From NCBI GenBank assembly GCA_017441705.1, contig JAFRWU010000028.1, forward strand, positions 16,815-80,814: 64,000 nt of DNA, in the 5' to 3' direction. Position numbers and translations under genes: made by a program. Positions 31,457 through 40,792 of the stretch are shown piece by piece. The DNA is from Clostridia bacterium. GTDB taxonomy: Bacteria; Bacillota; Clostridia; Oscillospirales; QAMX01. Position 1 is the first letter of the stretch. Each line of letters begins with the position of its first letter. The notes beneath the pieces are model-generated. The model did no database searches. It was not told the origin of the DNA and saw only the letters and a program-made list of their open reading frames with translations.

Positions 31457-33166
31457 TTATTGTTTTTCTGATTCTGCAAGAAGCATCTTTTGCCTTGCCC
31501 GGCATGCTTCCAGCATCTGTCCGGCGCTGGAAAGCGCCAGATCCGTTGTTTCGGAACCGACGTTGATGCGCGCGATTTCCTGCATGCGTTCCTCTTCGCC
31601 GAGCATCCGGATGCTCGTTGCGGTGCGGTTCCCTTTTTCCTTCTTTTCGATCAGATAGTCGGCGTCGGCCATTGCCGCAAGCTGCGAAAGGTGTGTGACG
31701 CAGAGGACCTGACGTCCCCTGGCGAGAGTCCACAGCTTGTCGGCGACCTTTTGCGCGGCGCGTCCGGAGATACCCGTGTCGATCTCGTCGAATATCTGGA
31801 CCGGGATGCTGTCCCGGTCGGTCAAAACGTTTTTCATGGCGAGCATGATACGGGAAAGCTCGCCGCCGGAAGCGGTTTTGGACAGAGGCTTCAGGCTTTC
31901 ACCCTGATTGACGGACAAAAAGAACTCAAGAGAATCGATCCCGTCTGCGTGAAACTGGATCGGCCCTTCCTCTTCCTGGTCGTAGAATTCCACGCTGAAA
32001 CGCGTATGAGGCATATCGAGGTACGCAAGCTCTCCTTCGATCATGGCGGCAAGACGCGCCGCCGCTTTTTTGCGGCTGTCGCTGAGCTCCCGCGCTTTGT
32101 TCCATACCTTTTCCCGGAGGACGGCGTATTCTTTCGTCAGTTCTTCGCGCCTTTCATCGGTGCCGGCAATGGCTGCACGTTCTTCCCTGGCCTTCGCCAG
32201 AAAAGAGAGAACGTCCTCGACAGACGGCCCGTATTTCCTTTTCAGACGGTAAATCAGATCGAGCCGTTCTTCCAGATCGTTCAGTTCCTCAGGCGAGACG
32301 TCGAGGCTGTCGGCTTCGTTTTCCAGAGAAGCAAGAACGTCCTCCACGGTATACGCGGCGTCACGAAGATTCTGGTTATAGCTTTCATAACGGTCGCCGA
32401 ACCGGGAAAGCGTGGAAAGCTCGCTCACGGCGGTATTGATCGCTTCGAGAGCGCCGCCGGAATCCGACCCCGAAAGAGCGGATATCGCCGCGCGCAGACG
32501 CCCTGCGATTTTTTCGGCGTTGGCAAGAAGATCGCGCCGTTCTTTCAGATTTGTTTCCTCGTCCGGCGAAAGAGCGGCCGCTTCGATTTCGGCGATCTGA
32601 TAATCCAGCATTTCGATCCGCCGAAGCTTTTCCCCCTCGTCGATCTTCAGGCTCTTTATCTCTTTGGCGATCGCTTTCAGTTTGATAAAAAGGGCCCTGT
32701 ATTCGGCTTTTGATTCGTCAAGAGAGGCAAACGTATCGATATACTCGATATGGCGTGCGGGATCGAGAAGATTTCTGCTGTCATGCTGACCGTGGATATC
32801 CACGAGTTTTTCTCCGATCATTCGGAGAAAGGCGGTCTGGACCGTCTTCCCGTTGACGCGGCACAGGTTTTTTCCGTCTGAAGAAAGCTCCCGGTAAAGC
32901 ATCAGATTCCCGTCTTTATCCGCAAGCTCCCTTACCGTATCGGGTACGCGGCTGCCGAAGGAGAATTCCGCGCTGACGGACGCTTTCTTTTCGCCGGTTC
33001 GGATGATATCCCTGGACATACGGTCGCCCAGGATCATGCGCACTGCGTCGATGATCATGGATTTTCCCGCGCCGGTTTCGCCGGTCAGAACGCTGAAGCC
33101 GCGACCGAAACCGACGTCAGCCTCTTCCACCACAGCGATGTTGCGAATCGTTAGTCGGGTCAGCAT
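31457..33166 (-). CDS. recN: DNA repair protein RecN
   Basis: 569 aa SMC-like ATPase for double-strand-break repair. Walker A GETGAGKSMIIDAVR, Gln-loop region GQHDSRNLL, two long coiled-coil arms between residues 150 and 370, signature SGGELSRIMLAMK and Walker B IFDEIDTGISG. Full length. It sits 15 bases after argR in the conserved dxs-tlyA-nadK-argR-recN series. Confidence 0.96.
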   Translation of the reverse strand: MLTRLTIRNIAVVEEADVGFGRGFSVLTGETGAGKSMIIDAVRMILGDRMSRDIIRTGEKKASVSAEFSFGSRVPDTVRELADKDGNLMLYRELSSDGKNLCRVNGKTVQTAFLRMIGEKLVDIHGQHDSRNLLDPARHIEYIDTFASLDESKAEYRALFIKLKAIAKEIKSLKIDEGEKLRRIEMLDYQIAEIEAAALSPDEETNLKERRDLLANAEKIAGRLRAAISALSGSDSGGALEAINTAVSELSTLSRFGDRYESYNQNLRDAAYTVEDVLASLENEADSLDVSPEELNDLEERLDLIYRLKRKYGPSVEDVLSFLAKAREERAAIAGTDERREELTKEYAVLREKVWNKARELSDSRKKAAARLAAMIEGELAYLDMPHTRFSVEFYDQEEEGPIQFHADGIDSLEFFLSVNQGESLKPLSKTASGGELSRIMLAMKNVLTDRDSIPVQIFDEIDTGISGRAAQKVADKLWTLARGRQVLCVTHLSQLAAMADADYLIEKKEKGNRTATSIRMLGEEERMQEIARINVGSETTDLALSSAGQMLEACRARQKMLLAESEKQ

Positions 33167-33181
33167 ATTTCGCGCCTTTCT

Positions 33182-33634
33182 TTATTTGAGGAAATTACGC
33201 ATGTCGGTGCAGAAATCCTGCGCCTTGACCTGAGAACGCATAACGATAAAGATCGTGTCGTCTCCCGCAAGAGTCCCGACTATGTTGGGAAGATGCATCG
33301 AGTCGATGGCGGCGGCTGCGGCGGAGGCCGTGCCGGTCAGCGTGCGGATCACGACGGTGTTGACGGCATAATCGATGGAGATCACGCTCTCTCTGAAGAT
33401 CGTGTGCAGCTTGGTCGTATCGGAGCTTTGCCCTTCGGTTTTTGCCACGGCGTACTTATAATGCTCATCATGGTCGTGGACCTTGATGATGTTCAGCTCC
33501 TTGATGTCGCGCGACACCGTCGCCTGGGTGGCGGGAAAGCCCTCCGCGACCAACAGCTCGGCGAGCTGCTGCTGGGTTTCCACGTCGTTTTCGGAAATCA
33601 GACGCAGGATCGTATTATGTCTTTTGAATTTCAT
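33182..33634 (-). CDS. argR: Arginine repressor ArgR
   Basis: 150 aa. Winged-helix N-terminus (TQQQLAELLVAEGFPATQATVSRDIKEL) and arginine-binding hexamerisation domain with GTLAGDDTIFIVM, the family's GTIAGDDT motif. Represses arginine biosynthesis and activates catabolism when arginine is bound. No arginine gene is in the window; argR sits between nadK and recN as in most Bacillota. Confidence 0.96.
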   Translation of the reverse strand: MKFKRHNTILRLISENDVETQQQLAELLVAEGFPATQATVSRDIKELNIIKVHDHDEHYKYAVAKTEGQSSDTTKLHTIFRESVISIDYAVNTVVIRTLTGTASAAAAAIDSMHLPNIVGTLAGDDTIFIVMRSQVKAQDFCTDMRNFLK

Positions 33635-33674
33635 ATCAGGCTCCTTCTCGCGTGCGTGCGGACGCGAAACGTAT

Positions 33675-34478
33675 TTATAATTTCTGATAGAGGATTTTAA
33701 GGAAGCTTTCGTCTTTGATTTTGATCAGCCGGGTCTTCCTGAGCGAACGGGTTATCGTTACCAGATCCCGGGAAGAAAGCGGAAACACGTTCCGGCCGTC
33801 GCCCGCGACAAAAGCGGAGCGCCCTTCCAGATCGCCGATGACGATCTGGATCCTGCGTTCGGGAGAAAAGACAAAGGATTTTGCATACAATGCGTGAGCG
33901 CTGAGGGGCGTGATGGTGATGGAGTCGGCAAGTGGATCCACGACCGGACCGCCGGCAGAGAGCGAATACGCCGTGCTGCCGGTGGGAGAACTGACGATGA
34001 TCCCGTCCCCGCGAAAACTTTTCACCTCGATCCCGTCGCAGCAGAGAGTCAGCGGGATCACCCTCATGATCTCGCCGTGCGAGATCACGGCGTCGTTCAG
34101 AGCTTCCTCATGGAATACGTTCTTTCCGTCACGCAGAACGTCGATCGAAAGCATCATCCTGTTTTCGATGCGATACTCCCCTGAGGCAAGCTTCGCAAGG
34201 AGCGGGAGCTCGCCCGCTTCCAGCTCGGTGAGGTATCCGAGCGTTCCGACGTTGATCCCGAGAATGGGGATCTCCCAAAGGGAAGCATGCCACGCGGCAT
34301 GCAGAAGGGTCCCGTCGCCGCCGAACGTCAGGACGGCGTCCGCGTCCGAAGGGATCTTTTCATCCGAAAGAAAAAGGATCGTTTCCGCTCCGTACTGCTG
34401 CAGGAGCGCTGCCGCGCTTTTTGCGATCCGGCTGCCGGCGTCCTTTTCCGGATTGCTGATCAAGACGTATTTCTTCAT
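33675..34478 (-). CDS. nadK: NAD kinase
   Basis: 267 aa from ATG 34478, which overlaps the tlyA stop by four bases. It phosphorylates NAD to NADP. Motifs: GGDGTLLHA, INVGTLGYL, and the substrate loop SPTGSTAYSLSAGGP, all in place. Translational coupling with tlyA and the following argR match the conserved cluster. Confidence 0.95.
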   Translation of the reverse strand: MKKYVLISNPEKDAGSRIAKSAAALLQQYGAETILFLSDEKIPSDADAVLTFGGDGTLLHAAWHASLWEIPILGINVGTLGYLTELEAGELPLLAKLASGEYRIENRMMLSIDVLRDGKNVFHEEALNDAVISHGEIMRVIPLTLCCDGIEVKSFRGDGIIVSSPTGSTAYSLSAGGPVVDPLADSITITPLSAHALYAKSFVFSPERRIQIVIGDLEGRSAFVAGDGRNVFPLSSRDLVTITRSLRKTRLIKIKDESFLKILYQKL

Positions 34479-35284
34479 CGTTTTTCCTGTTTCAGCTCCT
34501 CGTGTGCTTCCCGTACGATCCGCGCTGTGTCCGGGTCTGTATCCGGTTCGTATGCCGCGGCCCACAACAGATACTCAATATTGCCGTCTCCCCCCTTGAT
34601 GGGAGACCAGGTGAGCCCTTTGACGCTCATGCCGAGAGAACGCAGAGCGAGGATCAGATCGCGGATCACACGCAAATGATCCTTCTCATTCCGGACGATC
34701 CCGTTCTTTCCGACGGCGCTTCGGCCCGCCTCAAATTGCGGCTTGATCAGAAATACGGCGGATCCGGTCTCCTTCAGGAGAGGCGGGATCAAAGAGAACA
34801 CCTGCCTCAGGGATATAAAAGAGAGATCGCATGAGATAAAGTCGTAGCGACGTGAAGTTACGGTTTCCGGCATGCGCCGGACGTCGGTCTTTTCCAGGGA
34901 AAAGACGCGGGGATCAACGCGGAGAGAAGAAGAAAGCTGATTTTGTCCGCCTTCGACAGCGACGACGGAAACGGCTCCGGCTTTCAGCATACAGTCGGTG
35001 AAACCGCCGGTGGAAGCGCCGAGATCCAGGCAATCCTTTCCCGCGAGATCGATCCGGAAGGTTTGCAGGGCTTTTTGAAGCTTGTATCCTCCGCGGCTGA
35101 CGAAAGCTTCTTCTCCGCCGTGGTAAAGGATGCTGTCGCTTGCTTTTACGTCAAAGGAAGGCTTATTCACGACGTTTCCGTTGACGGTAACCTTTCCTGC
35201 TTTGACGGCGTCTTTTGCAAGCTCGCGGCTCCTGATCAGGCCGCGGTTTACAAGTTCGGAATCAAGACGGATCTTTTCTTCCAT
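34475..35284 (-). CDS. tlyA: TlyA-family rRNA (cytidine-2'-O)-methyltransferase
   Basis: 269 aa. S4 domain at the start (RLDSELVNRGLIRSRELAK), then an RrmJ/FtsJ-like methyltransferase with the SAM loop CLDLGASTGGFTDCML, and FISCDLSFISLR. TlyA methylates ribosomal RNA at 2'-O of cytidines and affects capreomycin response. It overlaps dxs by 23 bases and nadK by four. Confidence 0.93.
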   Translation of the reverse strand: MEEKIRLDSELVNRGLIRSRELAKDAVKAGKVTVNGNVVNKPSFDVKASDSILYHGGEEAFVSRGGYKLQKALQTFRIDLAGKDCLDLGASTGGFTDCMLKAGAVSVVAVEGGQNQLSSSLRVDPRVFSLEKTDVRRMPETVTSRRYDFISCDLSFISLRQVFSLIPPLLKETGSAVFLIKPQFEAGRSAVGKNGIVRNEKDHLRVIRDLILALRSLGMSVKGLTWSPIKGGDGNIEYLLWAAAYEPDTDPDTARIVREAHEELKQEKR

Positions 35285-37142
35285 GCTTCGTTTCCAATGC
35301 TTCGGTTATCTGCGTTATGATCGTTTCATCGTCAATGCCGCAGAGCTTTTCAAGAGAATCCCGGTCGCCGTGCGGTACGATCTGAGGCAGTGCATAAACA
35401 AGACTTTCGGCGACGATATGGTTTTCGGTCATCAGAGAAAGGAGCTTTTCGCCTGCGCCTCCCTCGCGAACAACCTCTTCGATCATGACGAAGAACCCGG
35501 TCTTTTTGACCGAAGAGAGAATCTCCCCGGCGTTTACGGGGACGACGCGGTTCAGTTTAAACAAATCCGCATGGATCCCCGCGTCACGGAGAGCCTGCGT
35601 CACGGAAAGAGCTTTGTTCGTCGACATGCCGTAGGAAACGATCGTCAGATCCGTCCCCTCTTCCAGCCGGACGGTATCGGAACGGGATGTAAAGGTGTCG
35701 AGCTTGAAACAGCCTTCCGCGCCCTTCGCGTATCGCACCGCTGTCAAGCCTTTGGACTTTACAGCATACTCCAGCATGGATCTCAGCTCCGCGTAATTGG
35801 CAGGCGCGTAAAGAGAAAGGCCGGGGATCAGCGCAAGATAACCGACGTCATATATGCCGTTATGAGTCATCCCGTCGTCCAGCGCAAGACCGGAACGGTC
35901 TATCGCGAGGGTCATATCGGCACGCTGCAGAGCGGCGTCGTTCAAAAGCTGATCGAAGGCGCGCTGGAGGAAAGTGGAATAGATGGCGAACACGGGTTTC
36001 ATCCCGCCGAGAGACAAGGCTGCCGACATGCTCATGGCATGCTCCTCCGCAATGCCGACGTCAAAGAAACGATCGGGATGAGCTTCGCGGAAGGGGATCA
36101 ATCCGGTCCCGGAGGGCATGGCCGCCGTAACGGCACAGATCCGCGCGTCATCAGACGCAAGACTTGTCAGAACGCTTCCGAACTCCCGTGAGAAGGAAGA
36201 ATCGGGTTTTTCCTCCCCTTCTGAAAGCTCGCGGGGAACGCTGTGATACTTTTCGGGATCTTCGGCAGAGGCGGGATCCCCTTTCCCCTTTTTCGTTTTT
36301 GCGTGAATCAAAACCGGATGCTTTTGGCTTTTTGCGTAAAGGAAGGCGTGAATCAGGGCGTTCAGATCATTGCCGTCCACCGTGCCGAGAAACTCGAAAC
36401 CGAAGTGATCCAAAATGGTTTCCGGAATCAAAACGCGTTTCAGCCGATCGCGGCAGCGGGACAGAAAGCCGTTCACGGCGTTTGCGAACGGCAGGTGCGT
36501 AAGGATCCGGTGGTATACGCCTTTTGCCTTTATATAGCCTTTTTTCAGGCGGAGATTGGAAAGACTCTGAGGGATCACGCCGACGTTTTTGCCGATCGAC
36601 ATTTCATTGTCGTTGATGACGACAAGCAGAGGAAGCTCGGTCGCCCCCCCGTCGTTGAGCGCTTCATAGATCATTCCGCCGGTCAAAGCGCCGTCGCCTG
36701 TTACCGCGACGAAGCAGCCGTCTTCTCCCCGCAGCTTTGCCGCGCGCGCAAAACCGATGGCGGCGGATACCGACGTGGAGGCGTGTCCGGTCTGGAAAAA
36801 GTCGTACGGGCTTTCATCCCTGTTCTGGAAGCCGGACAGGCCGCCGTATGCGCGGAGCGAATCAAACTGTTCAAAACGTCCGGTCAGAAGCTTATGCGCA
36901 TAGCTTTGGTGACCGACGTCATAAATCAGCTTGTCCTTCGTGAGATCCAGCGTATACAGCAAAGCCGTCGACAATTCAACGACGCCGAGATTGGAAGCCA
37001 GATGCCCCCCGGTACGCGGTACGGTCTCGATCAAAACGCCGCGGATTTCACCGCATAAAGCCTCCAGTTCAGCGAGGGTCATTTTGCGGACGTCCTCCGG
37101 ACCGCGGATACCGGAAAGCAGCGGATACTGTGTATTGTTCAT
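35262..37142 (-). CDS. dxs: 1-deoxy-D-xylulose-5-phosphate synthase
   Basis: 626 aa from ATG 37142; an in-frame extension further upstream would include the promoter. Entry enzyme of the MEP isoprenoid route. Motifs: GGHLASNLGVVEL, YDVGHQSYAHKLLTGR, TPP-binding VTGDGALTGGMIYEAL, NDNEMSIG, DRSGLALDDGMTHNG, and the C-terminal domain. The ribosome site AAGGA is 12 bases from ATG, longer than usual. In most Clostridia ispA lies between xseB and dxs; here a 111-base gap holds a sigma-A promoter instead. It leads the dxs-tlyA-nadK-argR-recN-tyrS operon. Confidence 0.96.
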   Translation of the reverse strand: MNNTQYPLLSGIRGPEDVRKMTLAELEALCGEIRGVLIETVPRTGGHLASNLGVVELSTALLYTLDLTKDKLIYDVGHQSYAHKLLTGRFEQFDSLRAYGGLSGFQNRDESPYDFFQTGHASTSVSAAIGFARAAKLRGEDGCFVAVTGDGALTGGMIYEALNDGGATELPLLVVINDNEMSIGKNVGVIPQSLSNLRLKKGYIKAKGVYHRILTHLPFANAVNGFLSRCRDRLKRVLIPETILDHFGFEFLGTVDGNDLNALIHAFLYAKSQKHPVLIHAKTKKGKGDPASAEDPEKYHSVPRELSEGEEKPDSSFSREFGSVLTSLASDDARICAVTAAMPSGTGLIPFREAHPDRFFDVGIAEEHAMSMSAALSLGGMKPVFAIYSTFLQRAFDQLLNDAALQRADMTLAIDRSGLALDDGMTHNGIYDVGYLALIPGLSLYAPANYAELRSMLEYAVKSKGLTAVRYAKGAEGCFKLDTFTSRSDTVRLEEGTDLTIVSYGMSTNKALSVTQALRDAGIHADLFKLNRVVPVNAGEILSSVKKTGFFVMIEEVVREGGAGEKLLSLMTENHIVAESLVYALPQIVPHGDRDSLEKLCGIDDETIITQITEALETKHGRKDPS

Positions 37143-37209
37143 GCTTGAAAGCAATCCTTCTTTATGCGCCCGGGTATGCACGGGCGGTTGATGGCAGGTC
37201 GATATACAG

Positions 37210-37238
37210 AGTATACCATAGAATATGCAATTTTGCAA
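37210..37238 (-). promoter_or_regulatory. Sigma-A promoter of dxs operon
   Basis: On the minus strand TTGCAA (37238-37233), 17-base spacer, TATACT (37215-37210). It occupies the place where ispA usually lies. Confidence 0.8.
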
Positions 37239-37253
37239 CTGCATATTTGGCGA

Positions 37254-37475
37254 TTATACGGCCCCTTCCGGATCGAATTCCTCGACGGTCAGACCGTGAT
37301 CGCCTTTCGTCAGGAGCATGACCTTCTGTTCGGCTTCGTCAAGCTTACCGGATGCCGAAGCGATCAGACCGACCGCTTCTTCATAGAGCTTCAGAGATTC
37401 TTCCAGGGGGATTTCGCCTTTTTCAAGAATGCCGGCGATCTCCTCAATGCGATCCATCATTTGTTCCAGAGTCAT
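37254..37475 (-). CDS. xseB: Exodeoxyribonuclease VII small subunit
   Basis: 73 aa, all-helical, with MMDRIEEIAGILEKGEIPLEESLKLYEE, the XseB core repeat. Four copies or more bind each large subunit. The start ATG overlaps the xseA stop by four bases. Normal length. Confidence 0.94.
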   Translation of the reverse strand: MTLEQMMDRIEEIAGILEKGEIPLEESLKLYEEAVGLIASASGKLDEAEQKVMLLTKGDHGLTVEEFDPEGAV

Positions 37476-38698
37476 TTGTTTCCCTCGCTTTCATGGTTGC
37501 CGTCGGAAAGAATGCTTTCCACCCGGCAGTCTAGACTGCCTTCCGAGAGGCGGATCCTGAGCCGGTCTCCCCTTTTCGCATCTGACGCACGGTAAAGCGG
37601 AAGACCTTCCTTCGTCACAATCGAATATCCCCGCTTCAGAACGCCGAGAGGACTGTAGGCGTCAAGCGCGGCGGCCAGCCGCCGGAAACGTGAGCGTCGG
37701 TCGCTCAGGATTCTGGCGACAGCCGCGTTGACGTCTTTATCCAGATGATCCAGCGTCATCCGCTTCTCATTGACGCGATACAGTGGCGTGGCCAGAGAAC
37801 GGCGGGAGGAAAGCGCGCCAAGCCGCGTTTTCTCACGGGATATCCTGCTGCTGACGCATGCAGAAAGCTCCGAATCGAGCTTTTTCAGACGAATGCGGAT
37901 CTCGTTCTGATCGGGTACGGCGAGCTCCGCGCCGTTTGACGGCGTCGCCGCGCGCAGGTCGGCAACGAAATCGGAGATCGTTACGTCCGGCTCATGCCCG
38001 ACGGCGGAGATCAGGGGGATCCTGCAATCATAGATCGCCCGGGCAAGGATCTCTTCATTGAACGCCCAGAGATCCTCGATGGAACCGCCGCCGCGTCCGA
38101 GAATGATCAACTCCACCGGCTTCTTTTCCGACAGGAATCTGAGCGCCTTCGCGATCTCCGCCGCCGCTCCCTCCCCTTGTACCGGGACCGGACAGACAAG
38201 GATCCTGGCAAGGGGAAATCGCTTCTTCAGTACGCGGATCATATCCCGGACTGCCGCGCCGGAGGGAGAGGTCACCAGAGCGATCTTCTGCGGATAACGC
38301 GGAAGCGGGAGCTTGTGCGCCGCGTCGAACAGTCCTTCCTTCAGAAGCTGCTCCTTCAGCTGTTCATAGGCCTTATAGAGCGCGCCGACGCCGAGCGGTT
38401 CCAGCGCGCCGGTATACAGCTGATAGGATCCGCCCTTCGGATAGATACTGACGGAACCGAACGCGACCGCCTGCATCCCTTCGGTCGGCAAAAAACGAAG
38501 ACGCGAGGCGTCCCGCTGAAACATGACGCAGGACAGGGTCGCTTTTTCATCCTTCATCGTAAAATACAGCGCGCCGTTCGAAGCTTTTTTGACATTGGAC
38601 AATTCGCCGCGCACCACAACCGACCGCAGAGCGTCGTCAGAATCCAGAAGGGATTTCAAATAAAAAGTCAGTTCGCTGACCGTTACGCTTTCGGTCAT
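37472..38698 (-). CDS. xseA: Exodeoxyribonuclease VII large subunit
   Basis: 408 aa. N-terminal OB fold (SVSELTFYLKSLLDSDD, ... VRGELSNVKKASNGALYFTMKD), then catalytic core with VTSPSGAAVRDM, RGGGSIEDLWAFN and VGHEPDVTISDFVADLRAATPS, then a coiled-coil tail that carries XseB. Standard size. It overlaps the TsaD-like gene before it and xseB after it by four bases each. Confidence 0.96.
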   Translation of the reverse strand: MTESVTVSELTFYLKSLLDSDDALRSVVVRGELSNVKKASNGALYFTMKDEKATLSCVMFQRDASRLRFLPTEGMQAVAFGSVSIYPKGGSYQLYTGALEPLGVGALYKAYEQLKEQLLKEGLFDAAHKLPLPRYPQKIALVTSPSGAAVRDMIRVLKKRFPLARILVCPVPVQGEGAAAEIAKALRFLSEKKPVELIILGRGGGSIEDLWAFNEEILARAIYDCRIPLISAVGHEPDVTISDFVADLRAATPSNGAELAVPDQNEIRIRLKKLDSELSACVSSRISREKTRLGALSSRRSLATPLYRVNEKRMTLDHLDKDVNAAVARILSDRRSRFRRLAAALDAYSPLGVLKRGYSIVTKEGLPLYRASDAKRGDRLRIRLSEGSLDCRVESILSDGNHESEGNK

Positions 38699-39630
38699 CC
38701 TTCCGCCTCCTTCCTTGCCATATAACCCAGAACGGCGATTCCCAATGCGTTGTCGCGGGACAAATCCGGCCTGGCTGTCGCCGCGCCGTACCGTCGCTCC
38801 ATTTCATCCGCAAGCTTCCGGCAGGACATCACGCCGCCGCTGCAGAGCACGGGAAGCCCGGGGTAGATCGAGAGCGCGTCTCCCGTGGTCTCCACAATCA
38901 GCTTCGTCAGACTGTCGAGAACGAACGACGCCACGTCGGAAGGAGAGCAGCCCTTCCCGATCAGATCCGTAAACTGGTTCTCCATTCCGGAGAGATGAAA
39001 GAACAGGCCGTCCCGCGCGGTTCGGTAAAGCTTCGGAGCGCGTCCGGATAAAGCGAGCTTTTCCATCTCTTTTCCCGCGGGAAAACCGAGCCCCATGGCG
39101 ACGCCCGCACGGTCTACGCACTGCCCGGCCGATATGTCTTTCGTGCCGCCGATCTTTTCCGCACGGATCGAACAGGAATCTCCCGGCTGGCAATACAGGA
39201 GCTCCGTGGTTCCTCCGGACAGATGCCATGCGAGAAACGGCTCCTTCAGCAGGGAAAGCCTTCCCGCCGAATAGGCGGCAGCGGCAAGATGCCCCTCCTG
39301 ATGGGAAAAACGGAAGAGAGGAACGTCAAGTCCTTTTGAAAGAATCTCTGCGCCGTTTACTCCGGCCAGGAAACAAGGCATATAGGATCCCTCCGCACGC
39401 CTCGGCGCATCCGAAACGGCGACCGCATCGGCTTTTGCGCCGGTTTCACGGCACAATTCGCCGAAGAGCTCCGGCAGGGCCTTGACGTGATGAAAGAGCG
39501 CTTCGCTTTGCCTCAGCCCGCGTGCGGATACGGGAACCGGCAGAAGGCGGCTTTTGTTCACGCATACGCCGTCGCCAAAGGCTGCGGCTGAGGTGGTATA
39601 ATTGCTTGTATCAAACCCGAAACAAATCAT
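38695..39630 (-). CDS. Kae1/TsaD-family (peptidase M22-like) paralogue
   Basis: 311 aa from ATG 39630 with GGAGGATC. Actin-like ATPase fold of the Kae1/TsaD/YrdC-partner family: start ICFGFDTSNYTTSAA, metal motif HxxxH in FSHQEGHLAAAA, nucleotide loops HLSGGTTELLY and LCSGGVMSCRKLAD, and Asp in SRDNALGIAV. TsaD itself is usually longer (about 335-340) and lies with tsaE/tsaB; this copy sits between nusB and xseA, a clostridial position. It is therefore a paralogue of unknown role or a diverged TsaD. The conserved HxxxH suggests it still binds metal. Confidence 0.8.
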   Translation of the reverse strand: MICFGFDTSNYTTSAAAFGDGVCVNKSRLLPVPVSARGLRQSEALFHHVKALPELFGELCRETGAKADAVAVSDAPRRAEGSYMPCFLAGVNGAEILSKGLDVPLFRFSHQEGHLAAAAYSAGRLSLLKEPFLAWHLSGGTTELLYCQPGDSCSIRAEKIGGTKDISAGQCVDRAGVAMGLGFPAGKEMEKLALSGRAPKLYRTARDGLFFHLSGMENQFTDLIGKGCSPSDVASFVLDSLTKLIVETTGDALSIYPGLPVLCSGGVMSCRKLADEMERRYGAATARPDLSRDNALGIAVLGYMARKEAEG

Positions 39631-39650
39631 TTGATCCTCCGTGACACACG

Positions 39651-39701
39651 AAAAGAGCATCCGCCGTATGCCGCATATGTCATGCCGCCACGGAGATGCT
39701 C
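39651..39701 (-). terminator. Attenuator-like hairpin between nusB and TsaD-like gene
   Basis: On the minus strand GAGCATC (39701-39695) can pair with GATGCTC (39661-39655) over a long internal region, followed by TTTT. It may reduce read-through from nusB into xseAB. Confidence 0.5.
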
Positions 39702-39721
39702 CCTATTGCCCGATGGAAAGA

Positions 39722-40186
39722 TTACGCGCCGCTTTTTGCATAGCCTCCGAGAACGCCGTTCACAAATGAAGCGGCTTCTTCGGAATCATAGTTCTTTGCA
39801 AGCTCTACCGCTTCGTTGATGGATACGCTGACGTCGATATCCGGCATTTCCAGTATTTCATAGAGCGCGATTTCCAATACGGCCCGTCCGATCCGGGATA
39901 TCCGTTCGAGCTTCCAGTTATGGGAGTTTTTGCTGATGATATCGTCAAGCAGGAGCTTTTTCTCTTCGATCCCGCCGATCAGCGTACGGAGATAGGTGCA
40001 TTCGACTACGGGAAGCTCCTCACCGTAAACGGGAAGATCATCGGCAAGCGACCGGAAGCTCTCGCCCGAAAGACGGCGGTTCAGAATCCCGTCGAAGCTG
40101 TCGGCGCCGAAGCTCCCTTCATACACGACGTGCAGTGCGATTTCACGTGCGCGCCGCCTTTCCGACACAGAGTGCATCTCAGTCAT
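39722..40186 (-). CDS. nusB: Transcription antitermination factor NusB
   Basis: 154 aa from ATG 40186 (overlapping the Asp23 gene by eight bases); ATG 40174 is an alternative. All-helical: SERRRAREIALHVVYEG, WKLERISRIGRAVLEIALYEIL, and the C-terminal VSINEAVELAKNYDSEEAASFVNGVLGGY, the most conserved NusB segment. Binds boxA RNA with NusE in rRNA antitermination. Confidence 0.94.
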   Translation of the reverse strand: MTEMHSVSERRRAREIALHVVYEGSFGADSFDGILNRRLSGESFRSLADDLPVYGEELPVVECTYLRTLIGGIEEKKLLLDDIISKNSHNWKLERISRIGRAVLEIALYEILEMPDIDVSVSINEAVELAKNYDSEEAASFVNGVLGGYAKSGA

Positions 40187-40538
40187 CAAATATCACCGAA
40201 GAAACGTGTACGTTGACGACGCTGACGCTGAGACCGGTCATCGATTTGACCGATGAAATGATTCCCTCCTGGATCTTGCGCGATACCGTGGGGATCACGG
40301 TGCCGTAACGCACGGAAATGCATACGTCGATACGAAGCGATCCGTCTTCCAGCGCCTTGACGGACACGCCTTTTGTGCTTCCCTTCTTTACCATGCCGAC
40401 GAGATAGGACGGAATGCTGGCCGGAATATCGGCGACGCCTTCGGTTTCTTTGGCGGCGAAATAAGCGATACGGGAAACGACTTCCTCGGAAATGCGGACT
40501 TTGCCGCCCTTGGACGGGATATCGTTTTTCTTCTTCAT
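40179..40538 (-). CDS. Asp23/Gls24-family envelope stress protein
   Basis: 119 aa from ATG 40538, behind GGAGGT. VRISEEVVSRIAYFAAKETEGVADIP and the later VSVKALEDGSLRIDVCISVRYG, then VPTVSRKIQEGIISSVKSMTGL are the family pattern (YloU/YqhY group). The YqhY branch is regularly next to nusB and linked with acetyl-CoA carboxylase control in Bacillus. First gene of the nusB-xseAB operon with its own promoter. Confidence 0.9.
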   Translation of the reverse strand: MKKKNDIPSKGGKVRISEEVVSRIAYFAAKETEGVADIPASIPSYLVGMVKKGSTKGVSVKALEDGSLRIDVCISVRYGTVIPTVSRKIQEGIISSVKSMTGLSVSVVNVHVSSVIFDD

Positions 40539-40642
40539 ATACCTGACCTCCGTGAAAAGCGGGGTATGATGCACGATCGCAGGAAAAAACGGCCGGATTC
40601 AGAAAACGAGCATTTCTTTCCCGCAAGCACCTGTTACCGTGT

Positions 40643-40671
40643 ATTATAGCATAATCCGCGGAAAAGTACAA
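40643..40671 (-). promoter_or_regulatory. Sigma-A promoter of asp23-nusB-xseAB operon
   Basis: On the minus strand TTGTAC (40671-40666), 17-base spacer, TATAAT (40648-40643). Leader about 98 bases. Confidence 0.8.
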
Positions 40672-40699
40672 CTGCAAGTTTTCGTGTTTTTGGAAGGAT

Positions 40700-40740
40700 G
40701 ATCTCAGAGCGGAGAGAAAAAGAGAAAGCGCACAGCGCAT
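40700..40740 (-). terminator. Terminator of spoIIIA operon
   Basis: On the minus strand GCGC-TGT-GCGC followed by TTTCTCTTTTTC, about 60 bases after the spoIIIAH stop; a second small GC hairpin at 40752-40764 precedes it. Confidence 0.6.
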
Positions 40741-40792
40741 GCCGAAAGAACGGGCGCGCTGCGCGCTGAAGCGGATACGGCACGGGCCGGCG

